Shown: piece after piece, positions 1 through 7,302 of the stretch | Layout of the letters: the number at the start of each line of letters is the position of its first letter | How positions within the stretch are numbered: the first letter of the stretch is position 1 | The notes under the pieces: generated by a model | Seen by the model: the letters and a program-made list of their open reading frames with translations, nothing else | Database searches by the model: none | What the model was told of the DNA's origin: nothing | Assembly (NCBI GenBank): GCA_942492375.1 | Contig: CALOEL010000002.1 | Location: 372,001-436,000, forward strand | Length of the DNA: 64,000 nt | Origin: JAHEAO01 sp942492375 | GTDB lineage: Bacteria; Pseudomonadota; Alphaproteobacteria; Rhodobacterales; Rhodobacteraceae | Reading direction: 5' to 3' | Position numbers and translations under genes: made by a program

Positions 1-630
1 TGCCGCTGTTCCGGCTGCCGTCATGCGTTCCAGGCACTTGCGTCTGATCTTGTTGATCTTGCGGCCATTGAGCGCGCGGAACCAGCGCCGGAACGGGATG
101 AACTCCTTCGACCCGAAACTGTCGATCCACACGTAGCGCGCGCTGCCATCTGCGGCGGTCTGGTAGACGATGTTCTCAAGGTTCATGTTGCTGACCACGA
201 CATGCCGGGCGACGAGATCCTCGAAAAACCGTTCGATTTCGTCGATCTGCCGCGGCCCCACCGCGCCCGACCGGATCAGCCGGCGCAGCGTCGGCGACAG
301 GCTGCCATCGGGTTCGCCGATCCGTTCATAGACCAGCCCGATCCCCAGATCGGTCTCCACGACACCGCGCACCGCGCAGATCGGAAGCGGAATCCCGGCC
401 TTCGGTTGGCGCGTCCGAAGCTCGACATATTCGCGGAACTCGCGCAGGAAATCCCGTATGCCTTCGTCGCCGCGGCGGCGTCGCCAGCGCCGCCTGGGCG
501 CCTCGGTGCCGGGCTTGGGCAGCTTGATCAGAGATGCCGCGTCGAAGGGATGATCATAGACATGCTGCCGCCGCCCCTGCGCGATGACAGGCCGGCCCGA
601 AAGCTTGAGGATCTGGTCGGAAGCGCTCAT
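1..630 (-). CDS. YrbL-family protein (PhoP regulatory network type), partial
   Basis: The reading frame enters from the left edge, so the C-terminus is missing; 210 codons are visible. The start ATG is at 630. The protein begins MSASDQILKLSG and continues with a basic RRRWRRRRG segment, then EFREYVEL, VVETDLGIGLVYERI and a late LVARHVVVSNMNLENIVYQ-type stretch. This resembles the YrbL family, whose fold looks like a degenerate small-molecule kinase. In enterobacteria yrbL is a PhoP-regulated gene of unknown biochemical role. It lies 50 bp downstream of the ArsR gene on the same strand and may be cotranscribed with it. The family call rests on remembered motifs only. Confidence 0.7.
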   Translation of the reverse strand, partial: MSASDQILKLSGRPVIAQGRRQHVYDHPFDAASLIKLPKPGTEAPRRRWRRRRGDEGIRDFLREFREYVELRTRQPKAGIPLPICAVRGVVETDLGIGLVYERIGEPDGSLSPTLRRLIRSGAVGPRQIDEIERFFEDLVARHVVVSNMNLENIVYQTAADGSARYVWIDSFGSKEFIPFRRWFRALNGRKINKIRRKCLERMTAAGTAA

Positions 631-680
631 TTCGGCAGCAGGATATGGCAGTTTCCCGGCAAGTCCAATGCGAAGCGAAT

Positions 681-1028
681 TCAGGCGCCAGCCGGGTCCG
701 CGCCGCCTTCGCCAAGCTCGGTCTCGAGGAACCGCTCGAAGGCATCGAGGTTGACCGGTTCGAACTGGCCGAAGCCCTGCACCCAGACCGTGACATCGCG
801 CATCGCGTCGGGTTCCAGCTTGCACCATTTCACCCGGCCGCGCTTTTCTTGGCTGATTAGACCGGCTCGGGTCAGGATGGTCAGATGCTTGGAAATCGCC
901 GCCAGCGACATCTCGAACGGCTCGGCCACGTCGCTGACCGCCATGTCATCTTCCAGCAGCATCGTCAGGATCGCCCGGCGCGTGGGATCGGCCAGCGCCG
1001 CGAAAAGCATGTCCAGTCGGGTTTCCAT
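681..1028 (-). CDS. ArsR-family winged-helix transcriptional repressor
   Basis: A 115-residue single-domain winged-helix protein. It starts METRLDMLFAALADPTRRAIL, followed by the recognition region SDVAEPFEMSLAAISKHL (about residues 32-50) and the wing EKRGRVKWCKLEP. The ALADPTRRAIL and SKHLTIL signatures are typical of ArsR. The Cys-based metal box of ArsR/SmtB sensors is absent, so a non-metal ligand or a constitutive repressor is likelier. An upstream ATG at 1094 would add 22 residues, but translation from there would run through a 7+7 bp palindrome (1060-1075) that looks like an autoregulatory operator, so I place the start at 1028. No AHSA1/SRPBCC partner gene is adjacent. Confidence 0.85.
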   Translation of the reverse strand: METRLDMLFAALADPTRRAILTMLLEDDMAVSDVAEPFEMSLAAISKHLTILTRAGLISQEKRGRVKWCKLEPDAMRDVTVWVQGFGQFEPVNLDAFERFLETELGEGGADPAGA

Positions 1029-1059
1029 CGCGCCAGTTAGGATGGAGGGCAAGCAACCG

Positions 1060-1075
1060 TCAACCAGATGGTTGA
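1060..1075. promoter_or_regulatory. Palindromic operator of the ArsR gene
   Basis: The sequence TCAACCAGATGGTTGA has perfect 7-bp arms (TCAACCA/TGGTTGA) around a 2-bp centre. It sits 32 bp upstream of the chosen ArsR start. Short ACCAnnTGGT-type palindromes are usual ArsR-family targets, so autorepression is inferred. Confidence 0.55.
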
Positions 1076-1199
1076 ATATGGTCCCGCCCGCCATTTCGCC
1101 CGGTCAGCTGGGCAGGGACGCTTCACCTCCACTTTTTCTTCATAAAAATATTCATATTTTCCAAATACTTCCACAGGGCCGCCGCTGGATTTTCCGCGC

Positions 1200-1228
1200 T
1201 TGACTCCGGCCCCCGCCGTTTCTAGGTT
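1200..1228 (+). promoter_or_regulatory. Putative sigma70-type promoter of the atp operon
   Basis: TTGACT at 1200-1205 and TAGGTT at 1223-1228 are separated by 17 bp, 30 bp ahead of the atpI start codon. The -35 is strong (5 of 6) and the -10 weak (3 of 6), common for GC-rich alphaproteobacteria. The region 1095-1199 is AT-rich for this genome and otherwise shows no gene. Confidence 0.45.
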
Positions 1229-1258
1229 CCGCGCGACTGTCCTAAGGGGGCGCTCGCT

Positions 1259-1585
1259 ATGATCGATCCGGCTGACAAGGACCGGCTTGCCCGGCTCGAG
1301 GCACGGATCAAGGCGGCGAAAAAGGCCGAGAAGCCGACCTCGAAGATGGAAGATCACCACTCCCAGGCGCATTTGGCCTGGCGCATGGTGATCGAGCTTG
1401 TGGCCGGCCTTCTGGTCGGTTTCGGCATCGGCTACGGGCTGGACGCGCTCTTCGGGACGCTGCCCATATTCCTGGTGCTGTTCATATTGCTGGGCTTCGC
1501 GGCCGGGGTGCGGGTGATGCTGCGCACGGCGACCGAGGTGCAGAAGGACAAGTTGGCCGAAGCGGCCAAGGACGAAGGGGACTAG
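1259..1585 (+). CDS. atpI: F0F1 ATP synthase assembly protein I (AtpI/AtpZ)
   Basis: A 108-residue protein. It has a charged, Lys/Arg-rich N-terminus (ARIKAAKKAEKPTSK) followed by two hydrophobic segments, HLAWRMVIELVAGLLVGFGIG and LPIFLVLFILLGFAAGVRVML, joined by a short GLDALFG turn. This is the compact AtpI/AtpZ pattern; the family assists c-ring assembly or ion supply to Fo. It is the first gene of atpI-B-E-X-F and its stop lies 2 bp before the GTG of atpB, so it is translated as part of the operon. The start ATG follows a purine-rich TAAGGGGG. Confidence 0.9.
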   Translation: MIDPADKDRLARLEARIKAAKKAEKPTSKMEDHHSQAHLAWRMVIELVAGLLVGFGIGYGLDALFGTLPIFLVLFILLGFAAGVRVMLRTATEVQKDKLAEAAKDEGD

Positions 1586-1587
1586 AC

Positions 1588-2343
1588 GTGGCGACAGAGA
1601 CGGCAGAGCCGAGCGGCCTTCAGATCCACCCGATGGAGCAGTTCGTGGTCACGCCGCTGTTCGGCGGCGATACGATCAACTTCTACACGCCCACCAATGT
1701 CACGCTCTGGATGGCGCTCGCCGTGCTCTGCGTCATCGGCCTGCTGGTCCTGGGCACCCGCGGCCGCGCGATCGTGCCGAACCGGATCCAGTCGATCGCC
1801 GAACTGGCCTACGGTTTCGTCTACAAGATGGTCGAGGATGTGGCGGGCAGGGACGGGCTGAAATACTTCCCGTATATCATGACGCTGTTCATGTTCATCG
1901 TGTTCTCGAATTTTCTCGGCCTCATTCCGATGGCCTTCACCACCACGTCCCACATCGCGGTCACCGCGACGATGGCGCTGGCGGTGTTCTTCTTCGTCAC
2001 GATCCTGGGCATCGTGAAGAACGGCGCCGGGTTCCTCTCGATCTTCTGGATTTCGGCCGCCCCGCTCGCGCTGCGCCCGATCCTCGCAATCATCGAGATC
2101 ATTTCCTATTTCGTGCGGCCGGTCAGCCATTCCATCCGACTTGCGGGGAACATGATGGCAGGCCACGCCGTGATCAAGGTGTTCGCCGGCTTTGCGGGCG
2201 TGCTGGGTGTCGGCGCGATCGCACCCGTCGCGGCAATCACCGCGGTCTATGCGCTGGAGGTGCTGGTCGCCTTCATCCAGGCCTATGTGTTTGCCATTCT
2301 CACCTGTGTCTACCTCAAGGACGCCCTGCATCCGGGGCACTAA
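1588..2343 (+). CDS. atpB: ATP synthase Fo subunit a
   Basis: A 251-residue integral membrane protein forming the proton half-channels against the c-ring. The essential stator arginine is R184 in HSIRLAGNMMAGH, and the C-terminal helix carries EVLVAFIQAYVFAILTCVYL with the conserved E and Q. There are five to six hydrophobic segments. The start is GTG at 1588, two bases after the atpI stop. Length and motif order are normal for an alphaproteobacterial subunit a. Confidence 0.97.
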   Translation: MATETAEPSGLQIHPMEQFVVTPLFGGDTINFYTPTNVTLWMALAVLCVIGLLVLGTRGRAIVPNRIQSIAELAYGFVYKMVEDVAGRDGLKYFPYIMTLFMFIVFSNFLGLIPMAFTTTSHIAVTATMALAVFFFVTILGIVKNGAGFLSIFWISAAPLALRPILAIIEIISYFVRPVSHSIRLAGNMMAGHAVIKVFAGFAGVLGVGAIAPVAAITAVYALEVLVAFIQAYVFAILTCVYLKDALHPGH

Positions 2344-2389
2344 GCCGGTCACAGAAACATAACTGAATTCAAGTCGTAAGGAGACTACT

Positions 2390-2626
2390 ATGGAAGGCGA
2401 TATCGTACAAATGGGCGCATATATCGGTGCCGGTCTGGCCTGTACGGGCATGGGCGGGGCAGCGGTCGGTGTGGGCCATGTCGTCGGTAACTACATCTCG
2501 GGCGCGCTGCGCAATCCGTCGGCTGCGGCCGGTCAGACTGCCACGATGTTCATCGGTATCGCGTTTGCCGAAGCGCTGGGGATCTTCTCGTTCCTCGTGG
2601 CACTTCTGCTGATGTTCGCCGTCTAA
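2390..2626 (+). CDS. atpE: ATP synthase Fo subunit c
   Basis: A 78-residue helical hairpin that oligomerises into the rotating proteolipid ring. The loop is RNP (R41-N42-P43) and the ion-binding carboxylate is E61 in FAEALGIFSF. Residue 62 is Ala and the Na+-coordinating Gln/Ser pattern is missing, so H+ specificity is expected. The Gly-rich first helix (GAYIGAGLACTGMGGAAVGVG) is typical. A good ribosome site (AAGGAG) precedes the ATG. A stable hairpin lies between this gene and the next. Confidence 0.97.
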   Translation: MEGDIVQMGAYIGAGLACTGMGGAAVGVGHVVGNYISGALRNPSAAAGQTATMFIGIAFAEALGIFSFLVALLLMFAV

Positions 2627-2649
2627 AACCCTTCGGACCATCCTTACGG

Positions 2650-2678
2650 CCGGGTGGGGGCGAACGCCGCCCACCCGG
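2650..2678 (+). promoter_or_regulatory. Intercistronic stem-loop between atpE and atpX
   Basis: The left arm (2650-2661, CCGGGTGGGGGC) pairs with the right arm (2666-2678, GCCGCCCACCCGG) around a GAAC loop with one bulged base. No T-tract follows, so it is not a classic terminator. A hairpin here would suit 3'-end stabilisation of the atpE message or partial attenuation, matching the higher copy number of subunit c. The functional role is inferred. Confidence 0.6.
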
Positions 2679-2704
2679 TGTAAACCAGGTTCCAGGAGGA
2701 CAAG

Positions 2705-3298
2705 ATGGCAACAGTAACGCTTACGGAAGAAGGCCAGGGCCTGGCCGATGCGGTCGGCGTCGAGGGCGGACAGGGCGTCGCGGCGGCGGGGGATCAGGCG
2801 GCCGAGACCGTCGGAATGCCGCAGCTCGACTTCTCGTCCTTCGGCAACCAGATCTTCTGGCTGGTTGTCACGCTGGTCGCGATCTATCTCATACTGAACC
2901 GCGTGGCGCTGCCGCGGATCGCGGCGGTTCTGGCTGAACGTCAGGGCACGATCACCAATGATCTGGCCGCCGCGGAAGAGCTTAAGCTGCAGGCAGTGAA
3001 GGCCGAGGACGCCTATAACAAGGCACTGGCGGACGCCCGTGCCGAAGCCGGTCGTATCGTCGCCGAGGCCAAGGCCGAGATTCAGGCCGATCTCGACGCC
3101 GCGATTGCCAAGGCCGATACCGAGATCGCCGCGAAATCCGCGGAGTCCGAAAAGGCCATCGCCGAGATCCGCGCCAGCGCGGTCGACAGCATCAAGGTCG
3201 TCGCCAGGGACACCGCGAAGGAAATCGTCGCCGCGCTGGGCGGCAAGGCTGACGCCAAGTCGGTGACCGCCGCGGTCAATGCAAGGATCAAGGGGTAG
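2705..3298 (+). CDS. atpX: ATP synthase Fo subunit b' (AtpX/AtpF2)
   Basis: A 197-residue stator subunit. A polar Gly/Ala-rich extension of about 40 residues precedes one membrane segment (QIFWLVVTLVAIYLILNRVAL, about residues 51-71). A long Ala/Glu/Lys helix follows, ending in SIKVVARDTAKEIVAALGGK. Photosynthetic-type alphaproteobacteria carry two different b subunits, b' and b, and this gene order is usual. The ribosome site AGGAGG lies just upstream of the ATG. It is spaced 3 bp from atpF. Confidence 0.93.
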   Translation: MATVTLTEEGQGLADAVGVEGGQGVAAAGDQAAETVGMPQLDFSSFGNQIFWLVVTLVAIYLILNRVALPRIAAVLAERQGTITNDLAAAEELKLQAVKAEDAYNKALADARAEAGRIVAEAKAEIQADLDAAIAKADTEIAAKSAESEKAIAEIRASAVDSIKVVARDTAKEIVAALGGKADAKSVTAAVNARIKG

Positions 3299-3301
3299 GC
3301 C

Positions 3302-3859
3302 ATGAAGAAACTCGCTCTCCTTTTCGCGCTGACCGCGACGCCGGCAATGGCGGCGGAAGGCATTCCGTTCTTCTCGCTCTACAACACCAACTTGGTGGTG
3401 CTGCTGGCCTTCCTGCTTTTCGTGGCGGTCATCGTCTACGTGAAGGTCCCGACCAAGCTGGCCGCGATGCTGGACGCCCGCGCCGCGGGCATCCAGTCCG
3501 AGCTGAACGAGGCCAAGGCCCTGCGCGAGGAAGCGCAGACGGTTCTGGCGTCGTATGAGCGCAAGCAGAAAGAGGTCAAGGACCAGGCGGAACGGATCAT
3601 CGAACACGCCCGGTCGGAAGCCGCGCTTGCCGCCGAGCAGGCCAAGGCCGACCTGAAGGCCTCGATCAAGCGCCGGCTCGCCGCCGCAGAGGATCAGATC
3701 GCCTCGGCCCAGTCGGCCGCCGTGAAGGATGTCCGGGACCGGGCGATCCAGATCGCCGTGGCCGCCGCCGGCGACGTGATAGCCGCGAACATGAGCGCCG
3801 CCGATGGCAATGCGCTGATCGAGGACTCGATCCAGACGGTCGACGAAAAGCTGCACTGA
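3302..3859 (+). CDS. atpF: ATP synthase Fo subunit b
   Basis: A 185-residue peripheral-stalk subunit. Unlike b', it starts with what looks like a cleavable signal peptide (MKKLALLFALTATPAMA-AEG) ahead of the membrane anchor NLVVLLAFLLFVAVIVYV. A long charged coiled-coil helix with heptad-like E/K/A content follows (about residues 55-165). It is the last gene of the operon, and a Rho-independent terminator begins 27 bp after the stop. The F1 genes are not in this window, consistent with a split atp locus. Confidence 0.94.
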   Translation: MKKLALLFALTATPAMAAEGIPFFSLYNTNLVVLLAFLLFVAVIVYVKVPTKLAAMLDARAAGIQSELNEAKALREEAQTVLASYERKQKEVKDQAERIIEHARSEAALAAEQAKADLKASIKRRLAAAEDQIASAQSAAVKDVRDRAIQIAVAAAGDVIAANMSAADGNALIEDSIQTVDEKLH

Positions 3860-3886
3860 CGTCCTTGCCAGCACGAGGATGAGAAC

Positions 3887-3915
3887 AGCCCCGATCTTGC
3901 GATCGGGGCTTTCTT
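3887..3915 (+). terminator. Rho-independent terminator of the atp operon
   Basis: Perfect 10-bp arms AGCCCCGATC (3887-3896) and GATCGGGGCT (3901-3910) flank a TTGC loop and are followed by TTCTT. It lies just downstream of atpF. Confidence 0.9.
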
Positions 3916-3946
3916 GCCTCCGGCGGGGATATTTTCGAGACAATGA
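3915..3946 (+). repeat. Dispersed intergenic repeat, copy 1
   Basis: A 32-bp stretch beginning TGCCTCCGGCGGGGATATTT and ending CGAGACAATGA. It is identical to 41582-41613 and related to 26896-26929 and, inverted, 26954-26988. It directly follows the atp terminator. This kind of element is scattered between genes in Rhodobacteraceae genomes as far as I recall; its function is not established. Confidence 0.75.
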
Positions 3947-3967
3947 GTTCGGCGCCGACCGCCGCCG

Positions 3968-4735
3968 CTAGCGGCTTTTTTCGTGCTCGAAGCGCAGTTT
4001 CGCGATGGCCTCGTTCTTCTCGAACTTCTGCTGTTCGGCGAGGGCTGTCTCGACGAAGTCCATATGCGCCGCGACCGCGGCGCGGGCGGTGGCGGGATCG
4101 CGGGCCTGAAGGGCGGTGTTGATCGCCCGGTGCTGGTCCAGCAGGGCCGAGCGGGTGGTGCGCTGCCGGAACATCACCGCGCGGTTGTAGAACACGCCCT
4201 CGCGCAGCAGATCGTACATCGAGCGCATCATATGCAGCATGACGACATTGTGGCTGGCTTCGATGATCGCCATATGGAAATCTGCGTCGAGCCGCGCCTC
4301 TTCCTCGGGGTTGCGCTTGGCATGGGCCGCTTCCATCCGGTCGAAGACCGCGGCGACGATCCGAAGATCGGTGTCCGATCCCAGCCTCGCGGCGCGCTCG
4401 GCGGCCAGCCCTTCCAGATCACGGCGGAACGCGATGTAATCGAACACCGCCTCGGAATGACTGGCGAAAAGCCGAACCAGCGCCGGCGAGAAGGCCGATC
4501 CCAGCACCTCGGCCACGAAGATGCCCGAGCCGGCACGGCGGATCAGCAGCCCCTTCGCCTCGAGTTCCGCGATCGCGTCGCGCAGCGACGGGCGCGACAC
4601 GTCCAGCCGTTCCGACAGTTCGCGTTCCGGCGGCAGGCGTTCGCCGGGCCGCAGGATGCCGCGCAGGATCAGCAACTCTATCTGCCGCAGGACGGATTGC
4701 GAGAGCTTTTCGGACTGGATCTTCTGGAACGGCAT
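3968..4735 (-). CDS. GntR/FadR-family transcriptional regulator (FCD domain)
   Basis: A 255-residue regulator. The N-terminal winged helix spans about residues 8-75 (GERLPPERELSERLDVSRPSLRDAIAELEAKGLLIRRAGSGIFVAE). The helical FCD ligand domain follows, with the metal/carboxylate-binding residues visible as D and H in DADFHMAIIEASHN and H in DQHRAINTALQARDPATARAAVAAHM. The closest look is to PdhR/LldR-type regulators of organic-acid genes. An in-frame start at 4828 exists, but it would add 31 non-conserved residues; MPFQKIQSEKLSQ at 4735 is the family-like start. No obvious target gene is adjacent. Confidence 0.88.
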   Translation of the reverse strand: MPFQKIQSEKLSQSVLRQIELLILRGILRPGERLPPERELSERLDVSRPSLRDAIAELEAKGLLIRRAGSGIFVAEVLGSAFSPALVRLFASHSEAVFDYIAFRRDLEGLAAERAARLGSDTDLRIVAAVFDRMEAAHAKRNPEEEARLDADFHMAIIEASHNVVMLHMMRSMYDLLREGVFYNRAVMFRQRTTRSALLDQHRAINTALQARDPATARAAVAAHMDFVETALAEQQKFEKNEAIAKLRFEHEKSR

Positions 4736-4794
4736 TTCAGCCCCCGCTGTGATCAGGCCAAAATACGGGTGGACCCCGGTTTGGACAACAGGGA

Positions 4795-4822
4795 AAAGGC
4801 CGGGCGCGATGGCCCGGCCTTT
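4795..4822 (-). terminator. Rho-independent terminator of the OmpA-like gene
   Basis: Perfect 11-bp arms AAAGGCCGGGC and GCCCGGCCTTT with a 6-bp loop lie 23 bp past the stop of the OmpA-like gene on its strand, followed by TTTT on the minus strand. It separates that gene from the GntR gene. Confidence 0.8.
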
Positions 4823-4844
4823 CCGCATCTTCCTGACAAACCGG

Positions 4845-5507
4845 TCAGTTCGGTCGAATCACGATCTCGACACGCCGGTTTTGCGCCCGGCCCTGCGGGG
4901 TCTGGTTGGTCGCGATGGGCTGGTCTTCGCCGCGGCCGATGGTGACGATCCGCCCCGCGCTGACGCCGTTGTTGATCAGCACACGGCTGACCGAATTGGC
5001 GCGCCGTGCCGACAGGTCCTGGTTATAGGCGGCAGCACCGGTATTGTCGGTATGGCCGATCACCTGCACCGTCGAATTCGGATATTGCTGCAGGTTGCGC
5101 GCCAGGGCCCTGAGGTCTGCGCGAAGGTCATCGCGCAGCGAGGCGCTGTCGACCGGGAACAGGATGTCCTGCGGCATCGTGACGATCAGCGCATTGCCGG
5201 TATTGACGATGCTGACTCGGCTATCGCCGATGGCCGCCTGAAGGTCGGCGGCCTGCCTGTCGAGGCTGTTGCCGATCGCGCCGCCAAGCGCGCCGCCTGC
5301 CAGCGCGCCGATCACCATGTTGCGCGGCCGTTCCTTGCGATTGTCCGCGGCGATGCCGCCGATCAGCGCGCCGGTGGCCGCACCGATGCCGATCCCCTCG
5401 GCGGTCCGCTGCCTGGGGTTGGTGGTTTGCGTGTTCACATCGGTACAGGCCGTGACCGCCAGCAGAGCGGCGGTGCCGGCCAGGACCGGAAATTTCAGAA
5501 TCGTCAT
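4845..5507 (-). CDS. OmpA-family outer-membrane lipoprotein (YiaD-like)
   Basis: A 220-residue lipoprotein. The signal peptide ends in the lipobox LAVTAC with the lipidated C21. A glycine-zipper region follows (GIGIGAATGALIGGIAA and IGALAGGALGGAIGN, residues 38-80). The C-terminal OmpA peptidoglycan-binding domain spans about residues 110-220. It has the diaminopimelate-contacting GHTDNTG (D154) and the LSARRA arginine. It probably tethers the outer membrane to peptidoglycan. It is monocistronic, with its own terminator. Confidence 0.93.
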   Translation of the reverse strand: MTILKFPVLAGTAALLAVTACTDVNTQTTNPRQRTAEGIGIGAATGALIGGIAADNRKERPRNMVIGALAGGALGGAIGNSLDRQAADLQAAIGDSRVSIVNTGNALIVTMPQDILFPVDSASLRDDLRADLRALARNLQQYPNSTVQVIGHTDNTGAAAYNQDLSARRANSVSRVLINNGVSAGRIVTIGRGEDQPIATNQTPQGRAQNRRVEIVIRPN

Positions 5508-5634
5508 GAAAGCCTCATTCCATCAGCCCCGAAGCAGGGCAACAGCCGCCACCATCCCGCGCTTTGCGGTGTTATTCAATATCAACGCGTTCAGTCGGCC
5601 GGTTTGGGCGCAAATCAGCGCGGCGCAAACGGCG

Positions 5635-6480
5635 TCAGGCGGTGCTTTCCGCGCGGGCGCTTTCCCAGGCCAGCATGGCGCGTTTCACCGGCAGCCCCCA
5701 GTGATACCCCCCAAGCGCGCCCGACTTGCGCAGCGCGCGGTGGCAGGGGATCAGCCAGCTGACCGGGTTGCGGCCGACGGCGGTGCCGACCGCCCGAACG
5801 GCGCGCGGATTGCCGATCGCGGCGGCGATTTCGCCATAGGTGGTGACATGGCCGGACGGGATCGCCAGAAGCGCCTCCCAGACCTTGACCTGAAACGGCG
5901 CGCCGATCATGTGCAGCTTTGTCTCGCCGCCGCCAAGCGCGGCCTCGACCATCGTGCGGATCGCCTCCGGCTCCTCGACGTGGCGGGCTTCGGGCCAGCG
6001 GGACATCATGTCGGCCAAAGCCGCCTCGCGGCCGGTTTCCTCGGCGAAGGCCAGCCCGCAGATGCCGCGATCGGTCGCCATTGCCAGCGCGATGCCGAAC
6101 GGGCTGTCGAACCAGCCGTGGCGGATCGTCAGCCCGGCGCCCTTGCGGCCGTATTCGCCGGGGCTCATCGCTTCCCATTTCAGGAACAGGTCGTGCAGCC
6201 GCCCGGTGCCCGACAGGCCAAGCTCGTTCGCGGCGTCGAGATTGGTGAACCGCTCGGCCAGCAGGCTGCGGGCATGGTCCAGCGTCAGATATTGCTGGTA
6301 GCGCTTCGGCGACACACCCACCCAGCGCGAGAAGACGCGCTGGAAATGCGCCGGGCTCATCTGCAGGCGCCCCGCCAGGTCGTCCAGCGACAGCGGCGCG
6401 CTGCCCGCCGCGTCGATCTCGTAGATGGCGCGGCGCATTACGTTGTAGTGATAGCCGTCCTGACTTGCGATATGGTTCAT
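5635..6480 (-). CDS. ada: Ada-type bifunctional AraC regulator / O6-alkylguanine-DNA methyltransferase
   Basis: A 281-residue DNA-repair protein. An AraC helix-turn-helix region (residues 12-112: MSPAHFQRVFSRWVGVSPKRYQQYLTLDHARSLL) is joined to a methyltransferase domain. That domain has the suicidal cysteine C246 in IPCHR and the helix-turn-helix VTTYGEIAAAIGNPRAVRAVGTAVGRNP. The N-terminal four-Cys zinc domain of E. coli Ada, which senses methylphosphotriesters, is missing. Alkylation sensing must therefore differ or be absent. It is divergent from nth. The Shine-Dalgarno sits in the arm of a leader hairpin (6485-6509) that also occurs before the CocE-like gene. Confidence 0.92.
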   Translation of the reverse strand: MNHIASQDGYHYNVMRRAIYEIDAAGSAPLSLDDLAGRLQMSPAHFQRVFSRWVGVSPKRYQQYLTLDHARSLLAERFTNLDAANELGLSGTGRLHDLFLKWEAMSPGEYGRKGAGLTIRHGWFDSPFGIALAMATDRGICGLAFAEETGREAALADMMSRWPEARHVEEPEAIRTMVEAALGGGETKLHMIGAPFQVKVWEALLAIPSGHVTTYGEIAAAIGNPRAVRAVGTAVGRNPVSWLIPCHRALRKSGALGGYHWGLPVKRAMLAWESARAESTA

Positions 6481-6484
6481 GGCG

Positions 6485-6509
6485 GACTCTCCTTGACTGG
6501 AGAGAGACT
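6485..6509 (-). promoter_or_regulatory. Leader hairpin covering the ada Shine-Dalgarno, shared motif copy 1
   Basis: On the plus strand CTCTCC (6487-6492) pairs with GGAGAG (6499-6504) around TTGACT. On the minus strand the downstream arm is the GGAG ribosome site of ada. The block matches 44448-44474 upstream of the CocE-like gene at 23 of 25 aligned bases with a 2-bp indel. A translational role is inferred. Confidence 0.4.
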
Positions 6510-6657
6510 AAGCCCGCATCAGGCGATTTTCGACCCGTATCTTGCGCCTTCGACCCTGCGCCTGCGTGTGCGTGCTCCCAGTGCCGCGCCCGTTCCGGTC
6601 CTGTCCACGGGCAATCGGTACTTGCCCGGCGCCGCAGGCGCGGGCATACCGGCCGGA

Positions 6658-7302
6658 ATGGCAAAGCAGATGAACTACCACCAGATGCACGAGGTCTTTT
6701 CGCGGTTCCACGCCGCGGAACCCGAGCCCCTGGGCGAGTTGCACCACACCAACGCCTTCACCCTGGTCGTCGCCGTCGCGCTGTCGGCGCAGGCCACCGA
6801 TGCGGGTGTGAACAAGGCGACCGCGAAGCTCTTCAAGATCGCCGATACACCCGAAAAGATGCTGGACCTCGGCGAGGACGGCCTGACCGAGCATATCAAG
6901 ACCATCGGCCTCTACCGCCAGAAGGCGAAGAACGTCATCAAGCTGTCCCGCATCCTAGTCGAGGAATACGACGGCACGGTGCCATCGTCCCGCGCCGCGC
7001 TGCAATCGTTGCCGGGGGTGGGCCGCAAGACCGCCAATGTCGTCCTTAACATGTGGTTCAAGCAGCCGGCCCAGGCCGTCGACACCCATATCTTCCGCGT
7101 CGGCAACCGCACCGGCATCGCCGTCGGCCGCGATGTCGACGCCGTCGAACGCGCCATCGAAGATCATGTGCCCGCCGAATTCCAGCAGCACGCGCATCAC
7201 TGGCTGATCCTGCATGGCCGCTACATCTGCGTCGCCCGCAAACCGAAATGCCCCGCCTGCCTGATCCGCGATCTCTGCCAATACGAGGACAAGACTCAAT
7301 GA
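6658..7302 (+). CDS. nth: Endonuclease III
   Basis: A 214-residue base-excision-repair DNA glycosylase/AP lyase acting on oxidised pyrimidines. The helix-hairpin-helix LPGVGRKTANVV carries catalytic K124, and VDTHIFRV carries the conserved D142. The C-terminal [4Fe-4S] motif is complete: C191-x6-C198-x2-C201-x5-C207. The open frame extends far upstream, but MAKQMNYHQM at 6658 is the family-like start after GGCCGGA. Its stop overlaps the start of the adenosine kinase gene (ATGA), so the two are translationally coupled. Confidence 0.95.
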   Translation: MAKQMNYHQMHEVFSRFHAAEPEPLGELHHTNAFTLVVAVALSAQATDAGVNKATAKLFKIADTPEKMLDLGEDGLTEHIKTIGLYRQKAKNVIKLSRILVEEYDGTVPSSRAALQSLPGVGRKTANVVLNMWFKQPAQAVDTHIFRVGNRTGIAVGRDVDAVERAIEDHVPAEFQQHAHHWLILHGRYICVARKPKCPACLIRDLCQYEDKTQ

